Part shown: positions 19,182-26,908 of the stretch, in pieces
Numbering within the stretch: the first letter of the stretch is position 1
How the letters are laid out: each line of letters starts with the position of its first letter
DNA from: Bacillus sp. 2205SS5-2
GTDB lineage: Bacteria > Bacillota > Bacilli > Bacillales > Bacillaceae_K
DNA: 64,000 nucleotides
Direction of reading: 5' to 3'
NCBI RefSeq assembly: GCF_037024155.1
Contig: NZ_JAYKTS010000012.1
Coordinates: 51,670 to 115,669 of the forward strand
Translations under genes and position numbers: made by a program
The notes under the pieces: model-generated
Databases searched by the model: none
Seen by the model: the letters and a program-made list of their open reading frames with translations, nothing else
Told to the model about the DNA's origin: nothing

Positions 19182-19427
19182 ATGGCTGAAAAAATTGTAA
19201 ATGTAACTGATAAGTACAGCCACGAATTACTAGAAATTAAGAATAAATTAAGTCAACTTGAGAATGGAAGAGTATATGAATTATCAAATGCTCAAATGGA
19301 TGGATATCTTGCTACCAATGTGAAGCAGTTGGAAAAAATGATTGCTAGATTAATATATAAAATTGAACACGGGGAAGATTCTGTGGAAGATCGGTTTTCA
19401 GAGATATTCGGTAGTCAAGGAGAATAG
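19182..19427 (+). CDS. Small helical protein of unknown function
   Basis: An 81-residue, charged, helical protein (VTDKYSHELLEIKNKLSQLEN and KQLEKMIARLIYKIEHGED suggest a coiled coil). ATG 19182 has the SD TTGGAGGATC; an in-frame start four codons upstream overlaps the SD and is unlikely. It ends the operon that began with hsdM or with the gene at 18208, and a terminator follows at once. I do not recognise it. Confidence 0.6.
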   Translation: MAEKIVNVTDKYSHELLEIKNKLSQLENGRVYELSNAQMDGYLATNVKQLEKMIARLIYKIEHGEDSVEDRFSEIFGSQGE

Positions 19428-19439
19428 TAGTTTAAATTG

Positions 19440-19473
19440 TAACTGGAAGGTTTCAATCTTTCAGTTATTTTTT
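19440..19473 (+). terminator. Terminator of the restriction-accessory operon
   Basis: TAACTGGAAG and CTTTCAGTTA pair with one bulge each side, followed by TTTTTT. Confidence 0.8.
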
Positions 19474-19496
19474 GCATGTTTTTAGGAGGAAGGAAT

Positions 19497-20030
19497 ATGG
19501 GGAATTCTATTTTTGATATAAAGGAAAAATCCTATAATACTTTTACATTTTGGGAATCACCAATTGGATGGGCTCCTGAATCAGTAGTAAACAAACTATC
19601 TGCTGCTCGATTGGATTGGTTGAGAGATCTTACAGATTGTTTAGATATATGGGTTGAAAAGGGGTATTTCTTAACGGAAGGTGAACTTTTACTTGCATGG
19701 GCAAACCTCGGAACCTTGGTTGAAGGGTGGCTAAAATTATTTTACTGTGTATATTATGAAGATTATTTAAGAAACCCCCGCATGTATAAAGGCAAGTTGG
19801 TCGAGCCTAATGATATGCGCTTCGAGGGATTAAAACAATTTAGTAGAGGGATATTGTGGGATCAAGGTTCAGAATGGGATGATTGGGTTGAGAGCATCCA
19901 ACAAAGACGCAATGCAATTCATGCTTTTAATGACAAAGATATAGCTACTCCTCAAGAGTTTTTAAATAGTATAGATAAATTTAGCGTGTTTATTGAAATT
20001 ATTGATTCGAGACTTCCTTATCCGGATTAA
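19497..20030 (+). CDS. HEPN-like protein of unknown function
   Basis: A 177-residue, helical, Trp-rich protein. ATG 19497 follows AGGAGGAAGGA; an upstream in-frame ATG at 19476 lies ahead of that SD and is rejected. The segment QQRRNAIHAFNDKDIA near residues 135-150 contains an R-x4-H (R137 to H142) arrangement like that of HEPN RNases and nucleotide-binding HEPN proteins, preceded by two long helices (LLLAWANLGTLVEGWLKLFY). The Arg-Asn-x3-His form is common to abortive-infection and toxin proteins. It stands alone behind a terminator, at the border to the prophage. Defence function is inferred. Confidence 0.55.
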   Translation: MGNSIFDIKEKSYNTFTFWESPIGWAPESVVNKLSAARLDWLRDLTDCLDIWVEKGYFLTEGELLLAWANLGTLVEGWLKLFYCVYYEDYLRNPRMYKGKLVEPNDMRFEGLKQFSRGILWDQGSEWDDWVESIQQRRNAIHAFNDKDIATPQEFLNSIDKFSVFIEIIDSRLPYPD

Positions 20031-20066
20031 TTACCTGCTTGTATATAGAAATGCACTCCCAGAAGA

Positions 20067-20136
20067 GTTAATTTAGCGGTTAATTTAGCGGATAACCATA
20101 TATGCAAGACAACAGTGGATTAGCTAATGGTTATCC
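20067..20136. repeat. Tandem 12-mer and long inverted repeat at the prophage edge
   Basis: GTTAATTTAGCG is present twice in tandem (20067-20078, 20079-20090). It is followed by GGATAACCAT (20090-20099) and ATGGTTATCC (20127-20136), a perfect 10-bp inverted repeat with a 27-base loop and no U tract. The interval 20031-20175 has no gene. It could be a terminator-like structure or part of an attachment site. Confidence 0.55.
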
Positions 20137-20175
20137 GAATTTATATCAATTAAAATATTCAGTTTATGTTATCTG

Positions 20176-20574
20176 TTAAAAAGGTAGATCCCCGTCATCA
20201 ATATCAAATGGTTGTTGAGTAGTTACGGCTACCTCATCTAGGGTACTGTGATCTAAGATTTCCATTTCACTACTTTCTTCCAAATCGGCCTTCTCCTCTT
20301 CCCAAGGTTTGAGAAATCCTTGTTTAAAGAAGTAGGTAGGTTCCCCGCATGTTTCGCAATATCGTGCATTACCAGGATTGTTATGAATCGGACGAGCTAC
20401 CTCATAACCGTGATCATCATATTCTGGGACACCTTCACATCCGTTAAAAAGCTTCGTTCCACATATTTTACAATGGCCGGCGTTAGTTGAAAATACTTCG
20501 TTTTCACACTTCGGGCATTGAACAACTCTCATATTATTATCAACAGCGAATCTCTTTTCATATCTCATGTTCAA
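20176..20574 (-). CDS. Zinc-ribbon protein, paralogue of the ImmA C-terminus
   Basis: A 132-residue (130 if ATG 20568 is used rather than TTG 20574) cytosolic protein with several Cys pairs: CPKCENEVF, CKICGTKLF, and CETCGEPTYF. These, with the intervening CEGVPEYDDHG and NARYC, line up with the last part of the neighbouring ImmA/IrrE protein (CPKCSNEIF, CKICSTPLY, CEGHPILDSFG, SARYC). The tail is acidic (FDIDDGDLPF), reminiscent of SSB-type tails. It is transcribed with the repressor genes on the leftward strand. It seems to be a duplicated free-standing copy of the protease's sensor domain; function unknown. Confidence 0.75.
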   Translation of the reverse strand: MNMRYEKRFAVDNNMRVVQCPKCENEVFSTNAGHCKICGTKLFNGCEGVPEYDDHGYEVARPIHNNPGNARYCETCGEPTYFFKQGFLKPWEEEKADLEESSEMEILDHSTLDEVAVTTQQPFDIDDGDLPF

Positions 20575-20619
20575 TATCTCTCCTTAGTTTGTACCAGTAT
20601 ATAGAAGGGAATAATCATT

Positions 20620-21675
20620 TTAGTATTTTGAACCGTTCGCTTCTGCCACAATATTATAATGTTGGGATACTTCTGAGTATTTTAGCTGTGTTGACTCTTC
20701 CCAATTATTCAAAAGCCCTCTATTGTAATATATTGTTTTAGAACCGCACTCCTTACAATAACGTGCACTACCATCACTGATATGATAGATTCGGTCCATC
20801 TCATTGCCAAAAGAATCTAAAATAGGATGACCTTCACAATGGTTATATAGTGGAGTGCTACAAATCTTACAAAATTTCGCTTCATCAGAGAATATCTCAT
20901 TACTACATTTCGGACATTCAACTACTCGTTTTTCATTATTTACCTGAGCGCCAGTATAAAAAGTACGGTTAATGCTTTTTTCAAAAATGCTATCTTTCTC
21001 TCCGCAGATTTTACAGAACTCAGAAATATCAATCTCACCGTTATTACAATTAGTAGAGTAATATCCAAAGAGAATATTATAGCTTTTAAAGTAATTATAG
21101 TAATCACCATTCATACGTCGGCAGTCTTCTCGGTAAAGATTCTGCCTCGTTCGAGCTGCTGTATAAGATATATCAAAAGCGTCTGATATATCATGTATGG
21201 AGATTCGAGGCGTACTATCTGTGATCCGATCAACAAGAGGAATCGGAGAGAGTAGGTTACGTGCGTAACAGTTTGCCTCGTTTTCAAATTTTTTATATTG
21301 CCCAATAGATAGATTTTTTTTGAGCAGGGTATCTGTATTAGCCTCTTGATGGTGCTCTAAAAAAATATGGCCCAGTTCATGGGCTATTGTGAATCTATCC
21401 AATTGGGGATTGTTTTGGGTGTCATTAAACAGGATTATATATTTTTCCTGTTTTTTATTATAAATACAAGCACCAAGGTCGCTCTCGAAATAATCAATTA
21501 TATCTTTAATGCTTAAGTTATATATTTTTGCATATTCCGTGTAAGAGCATAATCGTATGGTTCTTGAAAGAGAATTTAATATGATACTTAAATCAATAGG
21601 AGCTTGGTTTAAGTCGTAGTAGTCTTGTAAAGTGTTAATGCTTTCAATCACTGCTCGATTATAGTTTGCAATCAT
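20620..21675 (-). CDS. ImmA/IrrE metallopeptidase with C-terminal zinc ribbons
   Basis: A 351-residue protein. The N-terminal half is a Zn-peptidase with HELGHIFLEHH near residues 97-107 and ANCYARNLLSP, as in ImmA and IrrE, which cut phage or ICE repressors upon DNA damage. The C-terminal half has a HTH-like AFDISYTAARTRQNLY and then at least five CxxC knuckles (CKICGEK, CPKCSNE, CKICSTP, CKECGSK), an unusual addition for an anti-repressor. It overlaps the upstream repressor gene by four bases (translational coupling), so its likely substrate is that repressor. It is the probable trigger of prophage induction. Confidence 0.88.
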   Translation of the reverse strand: MIANYNRAVIESINTLQDYYDLNQAPIDLSIILNSLSRTIRLCSYTEYAKIYNLSIKDIIDYFESDLGACIYNKKQEKYIILFNDTQNNPQLDRFTIAHELGHIFLEHHQEANTDTLLKKNLSIGQYKKFENEANCYARNLLSPIPLVDRITDSTPRISIHDISDAFDISYTAARTRQNLYREDCRRMNGDYYNYFKSYNILFGYYSTNCNNGEIDISEFCKICGEKDSIFEKSINRTFYTGAQVNNEKRVVECPKCSNEIFSDEAKFCKICSTPLYNHCEGHPILDSFGNEMDRIYHISDGSARYCKECGSKTIYYNRGLLNNWEESTQLKYSEVSQHYNIVAEANGSKY

Positions 21676-22037
21676 TCAACACCCTCTTCATCCTTGAATA
21701 AATCATCAAAGGAAGCGTTCAGGACTTTTAACATTTTTTCCTTTTGTGCTGCGTCCATCTTTTTAGCCGCTCTTTGAATAATTCTTATCTCAGGTTCATC
21801 ATCAATTGATTTGTTAAGTGCTAGTAAATAGTTGTAGTCTAGTCCCAACCTTGATGCCAGGGCTTTCAAGGTAGCATTATCAGGAGAGATACCATCATCT
21901 TTTTCTATTCTAGAAATGGTAGAGTGACTGACTTTCGTGTCTTTTGCTAGTTCACGTTGGCTTAATCCTTTTTCGTGTCTTTTAATAGCAATATATTTTC
22001 CTAAAGTCATCTCGTTGTTTGTAGAATTATTAGACAT
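21672..22037 (-). CDS. CI-like prophage repressor, XRE family
   Basis: A 121-residue protein with an N-terminal HTH (KRHEKGLSQRELAKDTKVSHSTISRIEKD, residues 18-46) and a short helical C-terminus (RIIQRAAKKMDAAQKEKMLKVL) typical of repressors paired with ImmA. It lacks a LexA-type autocleavage domain, agreeing with cleavage by the neighbouring metallopeptidase. It starts with SD AAGGAGGTGC and faces the early operon across an intergenic switch that has three similar operator sites. It should hold the lytic operon off in the lysogen. Confidence 0.9.
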   Translation of the reverse strand: MSNNSTNNEMTLGKYIAIKRHEKGLSQRELAKDTKVSHSTISRIEKDDGISPDNATLKALASRLGLDYNYLLALNKSIDDEPEIRIIQRAAKKMDAAQKEKMLKVLNASFDDLFKDEEGVE

Positions 22038-22073
22038 AATAGCACCTCCTTCTTACGTTAATTATAGTACAAG

Positions 22074-22091
22074 TGTAACATTGATGCAACA
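22074..22091. promoter_or_regulatory. Operator site 1 of the lysogeny switch
   Basis: TGTAACATTGATGCAACA is an imperfect 18-bp dyad (half-sites TGTAACAT and TGTTGCAT). It lies between the divergent repressor and early genes, and recurs at 22150-22167 and, weaker and inverted, at 22115-22132. Confidence 0.6.
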
Positions 22092-22114
22092 TTTCTGGAT
22101 AAATTTGCGTAAGC

Positions 22115-22132
22115 TGTTGAATCAATGGAACG
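22115..22132. promoter_or_regulatory. Operator site 2 (weaker) of the lysogeny switch
   Basis: TGTTGAATCAATGGAACG resembles the reverse complement of site 3 (TGTTGATTTGATGTTACA) at 13 of 18 positions. Start-to-start distances to the flanking sites are 41 and 35 bp. Confidence 0.45.
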
Positions 22133-22149
22133 TACCGTGATATTATTTG

Positions 22150-22167
22150 TGTAACATCAAATCAACA
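22150..22167. promoter_or_regulatory. Operator site 3 of the lysogeny switch
   Basis: TGTAACATCAAATCAACA shares the TGTAACAT-N5-CAACA frame with site 1. It sits just ahead of the early gene SD, so a bound repressor would block the early promoter. Confidence 0.6.
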
Positions 22168-22195
22168 CATCTAGAATAGAGGGGAGGATTCTATA

Positions 22196-22453
22196 ATGAT
22201 AGTTTGCAATAAAGGTAATGCAGGCAATATTAGATTAAATCTATCAAACTTTTTAAAACTGCAAGGAGATATGACAGAAGTTGAAATGGCAAAGAAGTTA
22301 AATGTTAGTCGTTCACAGTTATGGAGAATAAAGAAGAAAAATAGTGCAGTAGGGCAAGAATTTATTGTGAAATTCAAAAATTCATACCCAAATGAGCCAT
22401 TTGAAGATTATTTTTTTGTGGAAAGTGTTGAATTAAATCAACATGTTAAATAG
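22196..22453 (+). CDS. Cro-like HTH protein, first early gene
   Basis: An 85-residue protein with a small HTH (MTEVEMAKKLNVSRSQLWRIKKKNSA, residues 25-50) and a short C-terminal tail (PFEDYFFVESVELNQ). It begins at ATG 22196 with SD GGGGAGGATT directly behind operator 3 and is the first gene of the rightward operon, the position of Cro. It would compete for the operators to lock in lytic growth; that role is inferred from position. Confidence 0.75.
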   Translation: MIVCNKGNAGNIRLNLSNFLKLQGDMTEVEMAKKLNVSRSQLWRIKKKNSAVGQEFIVKFKNSYPNEPFEDYFFVESVELNQHVK

Positions 22454-22498
22454 GTGAAACGAAAAAATGTGAGATGACAAATAAGGATTTTTAGGTTG

Positions 22499-22643
22499 AA
22501 ATATTTTTTTCTGAATTGGTTAACAAACCACCATCCTCATTGGCTATTTATTGAGGAGGTATTTCAAATATAAATATTTTTTGAGATTTTGGTTTCCAAA
22601 ATACCTTTCCCATTGGCTAATAAGTGAAGGGCTTTATTCAAAT
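22499..22643 (+). ncRNA. Tandem pair of structured elements in the early-operon leader
   Basis: Two imperfect 71-72-base copies (22499-22569, 22572-22643) share AAATATTTTTT at the start, ATTGGCTA in a loop and a TATTCAAAT-like end. Each folds into two hairpins whose stems differ in sequence but stay paired. Copy 1: TGGTT/AACCA and TCCTCA/TGAGGA. Copy 2: ATTTTGG/CCAAAAT and CCTTTC/GAAGGG. Such compensated changes favour an RNA structure. It lies in the leader of the operon encoding DUF2800; a DUF2800 RNA motif has been described upstream of such genes, and this may be it, but I cannot check the consensus. Confidence 0.6.
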
Positions 22644-22660
22644 TGAGGAGGTGAGAGCCG

Positions 22661-22849
22661 ATGACAATTCAAGCAAAGGAAAGAAACTCGCCAACAGCTC
22701 TTAACAAAGAACTGCAAGAAGAAATGGTTGGTGTTCTTACTGCCATTAGTATCGTTTCTAAAAGACAAGCAAATCGACTGGATCAGCTAGATGAACAAAA
22801 TAAAAAGGAAGGAGAACAGAAAAATGAGAAAAACCAAACTAATGCTTGA
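22661..22849 (+). CDS. Small phage early protein
   Basis: A 62-residue charged protein (ALNKELQEEMVGVLTAISIVSKR, then a Glu/Lys/Asn-rich tail). ATG 22661 follows TTGAGGAGGTGA, a very strong SD just behind the tandem hairpins. It overlaps the next gene by 26 bases. Similar short proteins precede DUF2800 genes in Firmicute prophages; function unknown. Confidence 0.6.
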   Translation: MTIQAKERNSPTALNKELQEEMVGVLTAISIVSKRQANRLDQLDEQNKKEGEQKNEKNQTNA

Positions 22850-23153
22850 TATCGTGAATGACTTGCGAAATGTTGCAGGTAGTATTGAAACCCTAGCGCT
22901 TTCATTTGAAAGTCAAAACGAAATAGCAACAACTATTGTAAGGAAGCAACCCAATAAAGAGAAGGAACCGGCTAAACCTCCAAAAGCTAAACTACCAGGT
23001 TTTGAAGATGTCAGAGCTAAACTAGCAGCACTAGCCCAAGACGGAAAACAGGTTCAAGTCAAAGAGCTTATTACTAGCTTTGGAGCAAAAAAGCTGAGCG
23101 ATATCCCAGCTGAAAGATACCCAGAACTGTTAGAAAAAGCGGACAAGCTTTGA
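22824..23153 (+). CDS. Phage early protein, possible Rho/HeH-like C-terminal domain
   Basis: A 109-residue protein. ATG 22824 has the SD AAGGAAGGAGAA; an earlier in-frame ATG at 22791 is upstream of that SD. The N-terminal half is helical (LDIVNDLRNVAGSIETLAL), a Lys/Pro linker follows (KEKEPAKPPKAKLPG), and the C-terminal 55 residues (FEDVRAKLAALAQDGKQVQVKELITSFGAKKLSDIPAERYPELLEKA) resemble the small domain found at the ends of phage ssDNA-annealing or recombination accessory proteins. It lies directly before DUF2800, with which it probably works. No defined function. Confidence 0.6.
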   Translation: MRKTKLMLDIVNDLRNVAGSIETLALSFESQNEIATTIVRKQPNKEKEPAKPPKAKLPGFEDVRAKLAALAQDGKQVQVKELITSFGAKKLSDIPAERYPELLEKADKL

Positions 23154-23204
23154 TAAAGAAGAAAGCAATCGGTGTCAAATGGGAAAGGAGGTTTCTTCTA
23201 TTCT

Positions 23205-24368
23205 ATGAATCATTCGAAAAGAGATCATGCCATATTAAGCGCCTCTAAGTCAGGCATGTTTTTAAAATGTACACGAAGTATCCGACTGGGTGAACAATTT
23301 GAAGAGAAAACGAGTATTTTTGCTAAAGAGGGTACATTCATGCATGAGCTATGCGAATGGCATTTGTTATATTTCCTCAAACGAATAACAAAGGCCCAAT
23401 TCAACAAAAAGCTAAAGCAAATGAAACAGAATCAATTCTACAACAAGGAAATTGAACAAGCCGTCCATAGTTATGTGGATATTGTCATTGAAAAAATTAA
23501 TGAAGCTAGGGCAAGAAACATAGACCCGCTCATCCTTATTGAGGAACGGTTGGACTTTAGTCCGTGGGTTCCTGAAGGGTTTGGAACAGGGGATGTGGTG
23601 ATTATTTCAGACGGGATTTTGGAGGTTGTTGACTTAAAAGGGGGGAAGGGGATCTCGGTTTCCGCAGAAAAGAACGAACAAATGAGGCTTTATGCATTAG
23701 GTGCGATACACGGGTTTGGCATGTTGTATGACATTCAGACAGTACTGATGACGATTGTACAACCAAGATTAGATAACATTTCCACTGATGAAATACAGAT
23801 AGATGACTTGTTGGAATGGGCCGAAAGTGAAGTCCGCCCAAAGGCAGAACTAGCATTTGCTGGTAAGGGACCATTTGTAGTTGGCTCGCATTGCAGGTGG
23901 TGTAAGGCTAAAGCATCCTGTAGGGCTAGGGCAGAAGAAAATATGAAGCTAGCACGCTTGGATTTTCAAAGTCCGCCACTACTGACAGATGAAGAAGTGG
24001 TCGAAATTCTAACTTCTCTTGATGATCTGATCAGTTGGGCGAAAACCGTTCAAGAATTTGCCTTATCAATGTCAGTGAATGAAAACAAGCAATGGCCAGG
24101 AATGAAACTCGTAGAGGGCAGAGGAAGTCGTAAATATAGTGATGAAGAAGCGGTAATCGACACACTCACAGCTGCGGGATATAACACTGATGTCATTTAC
24201 AAGAAATCATTAAATACAATCACCGTCCTTGAGAAAGAACTTGGTAAAAAGGAGTTTGAAGAGTTGCTTGGTTCTTTTGTAACAAAGGCACAGGGGAAAA
24301 TTAAGCTCGTCCCTGAAGAGGACAAGCGACCAGAATTAAAAGCTTCACCAGAAGTAGATTTTCAATAA
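23205..24368 (+). CDS. DUF2800 phage protein, PD-(D/E)xK nuclease-like
   Basis: A 387-residue protein of the DUF2800 family, distant kin of Cas4/RecB exonucleases. The N-terminus has HAILSASKSGMFLKCTRSIRL and EGTFMHELCEW; the nuclease core includes GTGDVVIISDGILEVVDLKGGKG (the D...D-x-K triad near residues 132-150); a C-terminal Cys cluster CRWCKAKASC near 236-245 could bind Fe-S or Zn with C35. ATG 23205 follows AAAGGAGGTTTC; an upstream start at 23172 precedes this SD. It sits with DUF2815 and DNA polymerase in the replication/recombination operon, and probably resects DNA ends for phage recombination. Confidence 0.9.
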   Translation: MNHSKRDHAILSASKSGMFLKCTRSIRLGEQFEEKTSIFAKEGTFMHELCEWHLLYFLKRITKAQFNKKLKQMKQNQFYNKEIEQAVHSYVDIVIEKINEARARNIDPLILIEERLDFSPWVPEGFGTGDVVIISDGILEVVDLKGGKGISVSAEKNEQMRLYALGAIHGFGMLYDIQTVLMTIVQPRLDNISTDEIQIDDLLEWAESEVRPKAELAFAGKGPFVVGSHCRWCKAKASCRARAEENMKLARLDFQSPPLLTDEEVVEILTSLDDLISWAKTVQEFALSMSVNENKQWPGMKLVEGRGSRKYSDEEAVIDTLTAAGYNTDVIYKKSLNTITVLEKELGKKEFEELLGSFVTKAQGKIKLVPEEDKRPELKASPEVDFQ

Positions 24369-24385
24369 TGAGGAGGAACTAAAAC

Positions 24386-24931
24386 ATGGTAAAAATTACG
24401 ATTGGAACAAAGGAAAACCCAGTACGGTTCAGTTATGCAAATGTACATCAAGCAGTCAGCGTTAATGGAAGTGACTTGAAGTATTCGGAAAGCATCATTA
24501 TTCCGAAGTCGGATAAAAAAACCATCAAAAAGGTAAAAGATGCGATTCAAAAAGCGACTCAAGAAAACATGGACAAGTTTGGTGGTAAGGTACCTTCGAA
24601 CTTGAAGAGCCCCTTGCGCGACGGTGATGTAGACCGCGAAGATGATGAGGCTTATGCAGATTCCTACTTCATTAATGCAAATAGCAAGATTAAGCCAGGC
24701 ATTGTGGATGCAGACTTAAATCCAATCATGGACCAAAGCGAGTTTTACTCAGGGTGTTATGGGAGAGTCAGTTTGACTTTCTACGCTTACAACGTAAATG
24801 GAAATAAGGGGATTGCGGCGGGACTTCAAAACATTATGAAGACTACTGATGGAGATCCACTTGGTGGCCGAAGCAGTGCAGAAGCCGATTTTGCTGATGA
24901 CAGTGACGATGATGACGATATTTTAGGTTGA
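24386..24931 (+). CDS. DUF2815 phage ssDNA-binding protein
   Basis: A 181-residue protein matching DUF2815, predicted to share the OB fold of T7 gp2.5. It has VRFSYANVHQAV, YSESIIIPKSDK, KIKPGIVDADLNPI, FYSGCYGRVSLTFYAYN and NKGIAAGLQNI, then a strongly acidic C-terminus (ADFADDSDDDDDILG) as in SSBs that recruit partner proteins. ATG 24386 follows GAGGAGGAACT. It overlaps the start region of the polymerase gene. It would coat ssDNA in phage replication and recombination. Confidence 0.88.
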   Translation: MVKITIGTKENPVRFSYANVHQAVSVNGSDLKYSESIIIPKSDKKTIKKVKDAIQKATQENMDKFGGKVPSNLKSPLRDGDVDREDDEAYADSYFINANSKIKPGIVDADLNPIMDQSEFYSGCYGRVSLTFYAYNVNGNKGIAAGLQNIMKTTDGDPLGGRSSAEADFADDSDDDDDILG

Positions 24932-24936
24932 TATCT

Positions 24937-26886
24937 ATGAAGCTATTAGCAATTGATATTGAAACTTACAGTAAGGCGGACCTCGTGAAATGCGGGGTCT
25001 ATGCCTACAGTGAATCAGTCGATTTTGAAATTCTTCTTTTCGCCTATGCGGTTGATGATAAAGAGGTACAAATTGTTGACTTAGCATCTGGTGAGAAGAT
25101 ACCGGATGACATTGAAAGAGCGATGACAGATCCAAATGTGTTAAAAACAGCTTACAATGCAAACTTTGAACGAACGTGTTTAGCCAAGCACTTTAACAAA
25201 CCAATGCCACCTGACCAATGGCGGTGTTCATCTGTTCACGCTTTAATGCTTGGTTTGCCTGGATATCTCGATGGTGTGGCCAAATGTCTCAAGTTGAAAG
25301 AACAGAAACTGAAGGAAGGGAAATCCTTAATTCGCTATTTTTCGGTTCCATGTAAACCTACCAAAGTGAATGAGGGTAGAACTCGAAATCTACCAGAACA
25401 TGACTTGGATAGGTGGAACACCTTTAAGCTGTATTGTAAACAGGACGTTGAAGTTGAAAGGCAGATCCGAAAGAAACTCGAGGCTTTCCCTATTTCAAAA
25501 GTCGAACAGAAGCTTTGGGAGCTAGACCAGAAAATCAATGATGAAGGGGTTCTTATCGATAAAAGCCTAGTCATAAATGCTATTCAGGCAGATAAATCGT
25601 TTCAGGATGAGCTTTTTGATGAGGCTATCCTTTTAACAGGATTAGAGAATCCAAATAGTCCAGTGCAATTAAAAGGTTGGTTAATGAAGCAAGGGATAGA
25701 AGTAGATAGCCTTGCTAAGAAAAATGTCGAAGCGTTAATGGACGAAGTGGCAAATTCGGAAGTGAAGCGGCTGTTGGAACTGAGACAAGCAATGTCCAAA
25801 ACATCGGTGAAAAAGTATGAAGCTATGGAGCGTTCCGTCTGCCTCGACCAAAAAATTAGGGGGTTGCTGCAATTTTATGGTGCGAGTAGGACAGGTCGTT
25901 GGGCTGGGAGACTTGTACAAATTCACAATCTGCCAAGGAACAGTCTGGACGATTTACACATTGCTAGAAGTCTTTTGAAATCCGGGGATTACGAAACGAT
26001 AAGTATTCTTTTTGATAGTTTGTCGGACGTATTATCGCAATTAATCCGAACGGCCTTTATTCCATCAAAGGGCAACCGTTTTATTGTAGCTGACTTTTCA
26101 GCAATTGAAGCAAGAGTGATTGCTTGGCTTTCAGGAGAGCGTTGGAGGATGGATGTGTTCCAAATACATGGAAAAATATATGAGGCCTCAGCTGCTCAAA
26201 TGTTCAAGGTACCTATTGAAACCATCGATAAAGGAAGCCTGCTTCGACAGAAAGGGAAAATTGCTGAATTGGCTCTAGGCTACGGCGGTTCTAAAGGAGC
26301 TTTAATGCAAATGGGAGCTATTGAAATGGGACTAACCGAAGATGAACTACCAGAGTTGGTATCTGCTTGGAGAGATGCTAATCCAAATATCGTGAAACTC
26401 TGGTGGGCCATCGAAGCGGCAGCACTTAAAGCTGTGAAGGAAAAAGTAGTAGTGAAGATACAGTATGGGCTTACCTTTCATTACACCAAAGGCATTTTAT
26501 TTATCAAGCTTCCATCCGGTCGTTCTCTTGCTTATGTAAGACCGAAAATTGGAATTGATGAGCGTTTTGGTAAAGAACAACTAACTTATGAAGGAACAGA
26601 GCAAAGATCCAAGCAGTGGGGTGGGATTCCCACATATGGAGGGAAGTTGACGGAGAATATTATTCAGGCGATTGCAAGAGATTGTCTTGCTGTTTCCATG
26701 CTTCGGTTGGATGAAGCGGGATATCATATAAATTTTCATGTCCATGATGAAGTGGTTCTTGATGTACCAATTGGGACGGGCTCCATGGAAGATGTTGAAG
26801 TGTTAATGGGACAACCAGTTGAATGGGCACCCGGGCTTCCGTTAGGTGCGGATAGCTTTGAAACTTTCTATTACAAGAAAGATTAA
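24937..26886 (+). CDS. Phage family A DNA polymerase
   Basis: A 649-residue replicative polymerase. The N-terminal 3'-5' exonuclease starts LAIDIETYSKADLVKCGVYAY, and includes AYNANFERTCL and YCKQDVEVE. The polymerase domain has GRWAGRLVQIHNLPR, motif A DFSAIEARVIAWLSGE (about 386), motif B-like KGKIAELALGYGGSKGALM and motif C HVHDEVVLDV (about 602). It is shorter than host Pol I because the 5' nuclease is absent. ATG 24937 is chosen; an in-frame TTG at 24928 overlaps the previous stop (translational coupling), and either could be used. It replicates the phage genome. Confidence 0.93.
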   Translation: MKLLAIDIETYSKADLVKCGVYAYSESVDFEILLFAYAVDDKEVQIVDLASGEKIPDDIERAMTDPNVLKTAYNANFERTCLAKHFNKPMPPDQWRCSSVHALMLGLPGYLDGVAKCLKLKEQKLKEGKSLIRYFSVPCKPTKVNEGRTRNLPEHDLDRWNTFKLYCKQDVEVERQIRKKLEAFPISKVEQKLWELDQKINDEGVLIDKSLVINAIQADKSFQDELFDEAILLTGLENPNSPVQLKGWLMKQGIEVDSLAKKNVEALMDEVANSEVKRLLELRQAMSKTSVKKYEAMERSVCLDQKIRGLLQFYGASRTGRWAGRLVQIHNLPRNSLDDLHIARSLLKSGDYETISILFDSLSDVLSQLIRTAFIPSKGNRFIVADFSAIEARVIAWLSGERWRMDVFQIHGKIYEASAAQMFKVPIETIDKGSLLRQKGKIAELALGYGGSKGALMQMGAIEMGLTEDELPELVSAWRDANPNIVKLWWAIEAAALKAVKEKVVVKIQYGLTFHYTKGILFIKLPSGRSLAYVRPKIGIDERFGKEQLTYEGTEQRSKQWGGIPTYGGKLTENIIQAIARDCLAVSMLRLDEAGYHINFHVHDEVVLDVPIGTGSMEDVEVLMGQPVEWAPGLPLGADSFETFYYKKD

Positions 26887-26908
26887 ATTGAACAGGAGGA
26901 AATTGATA

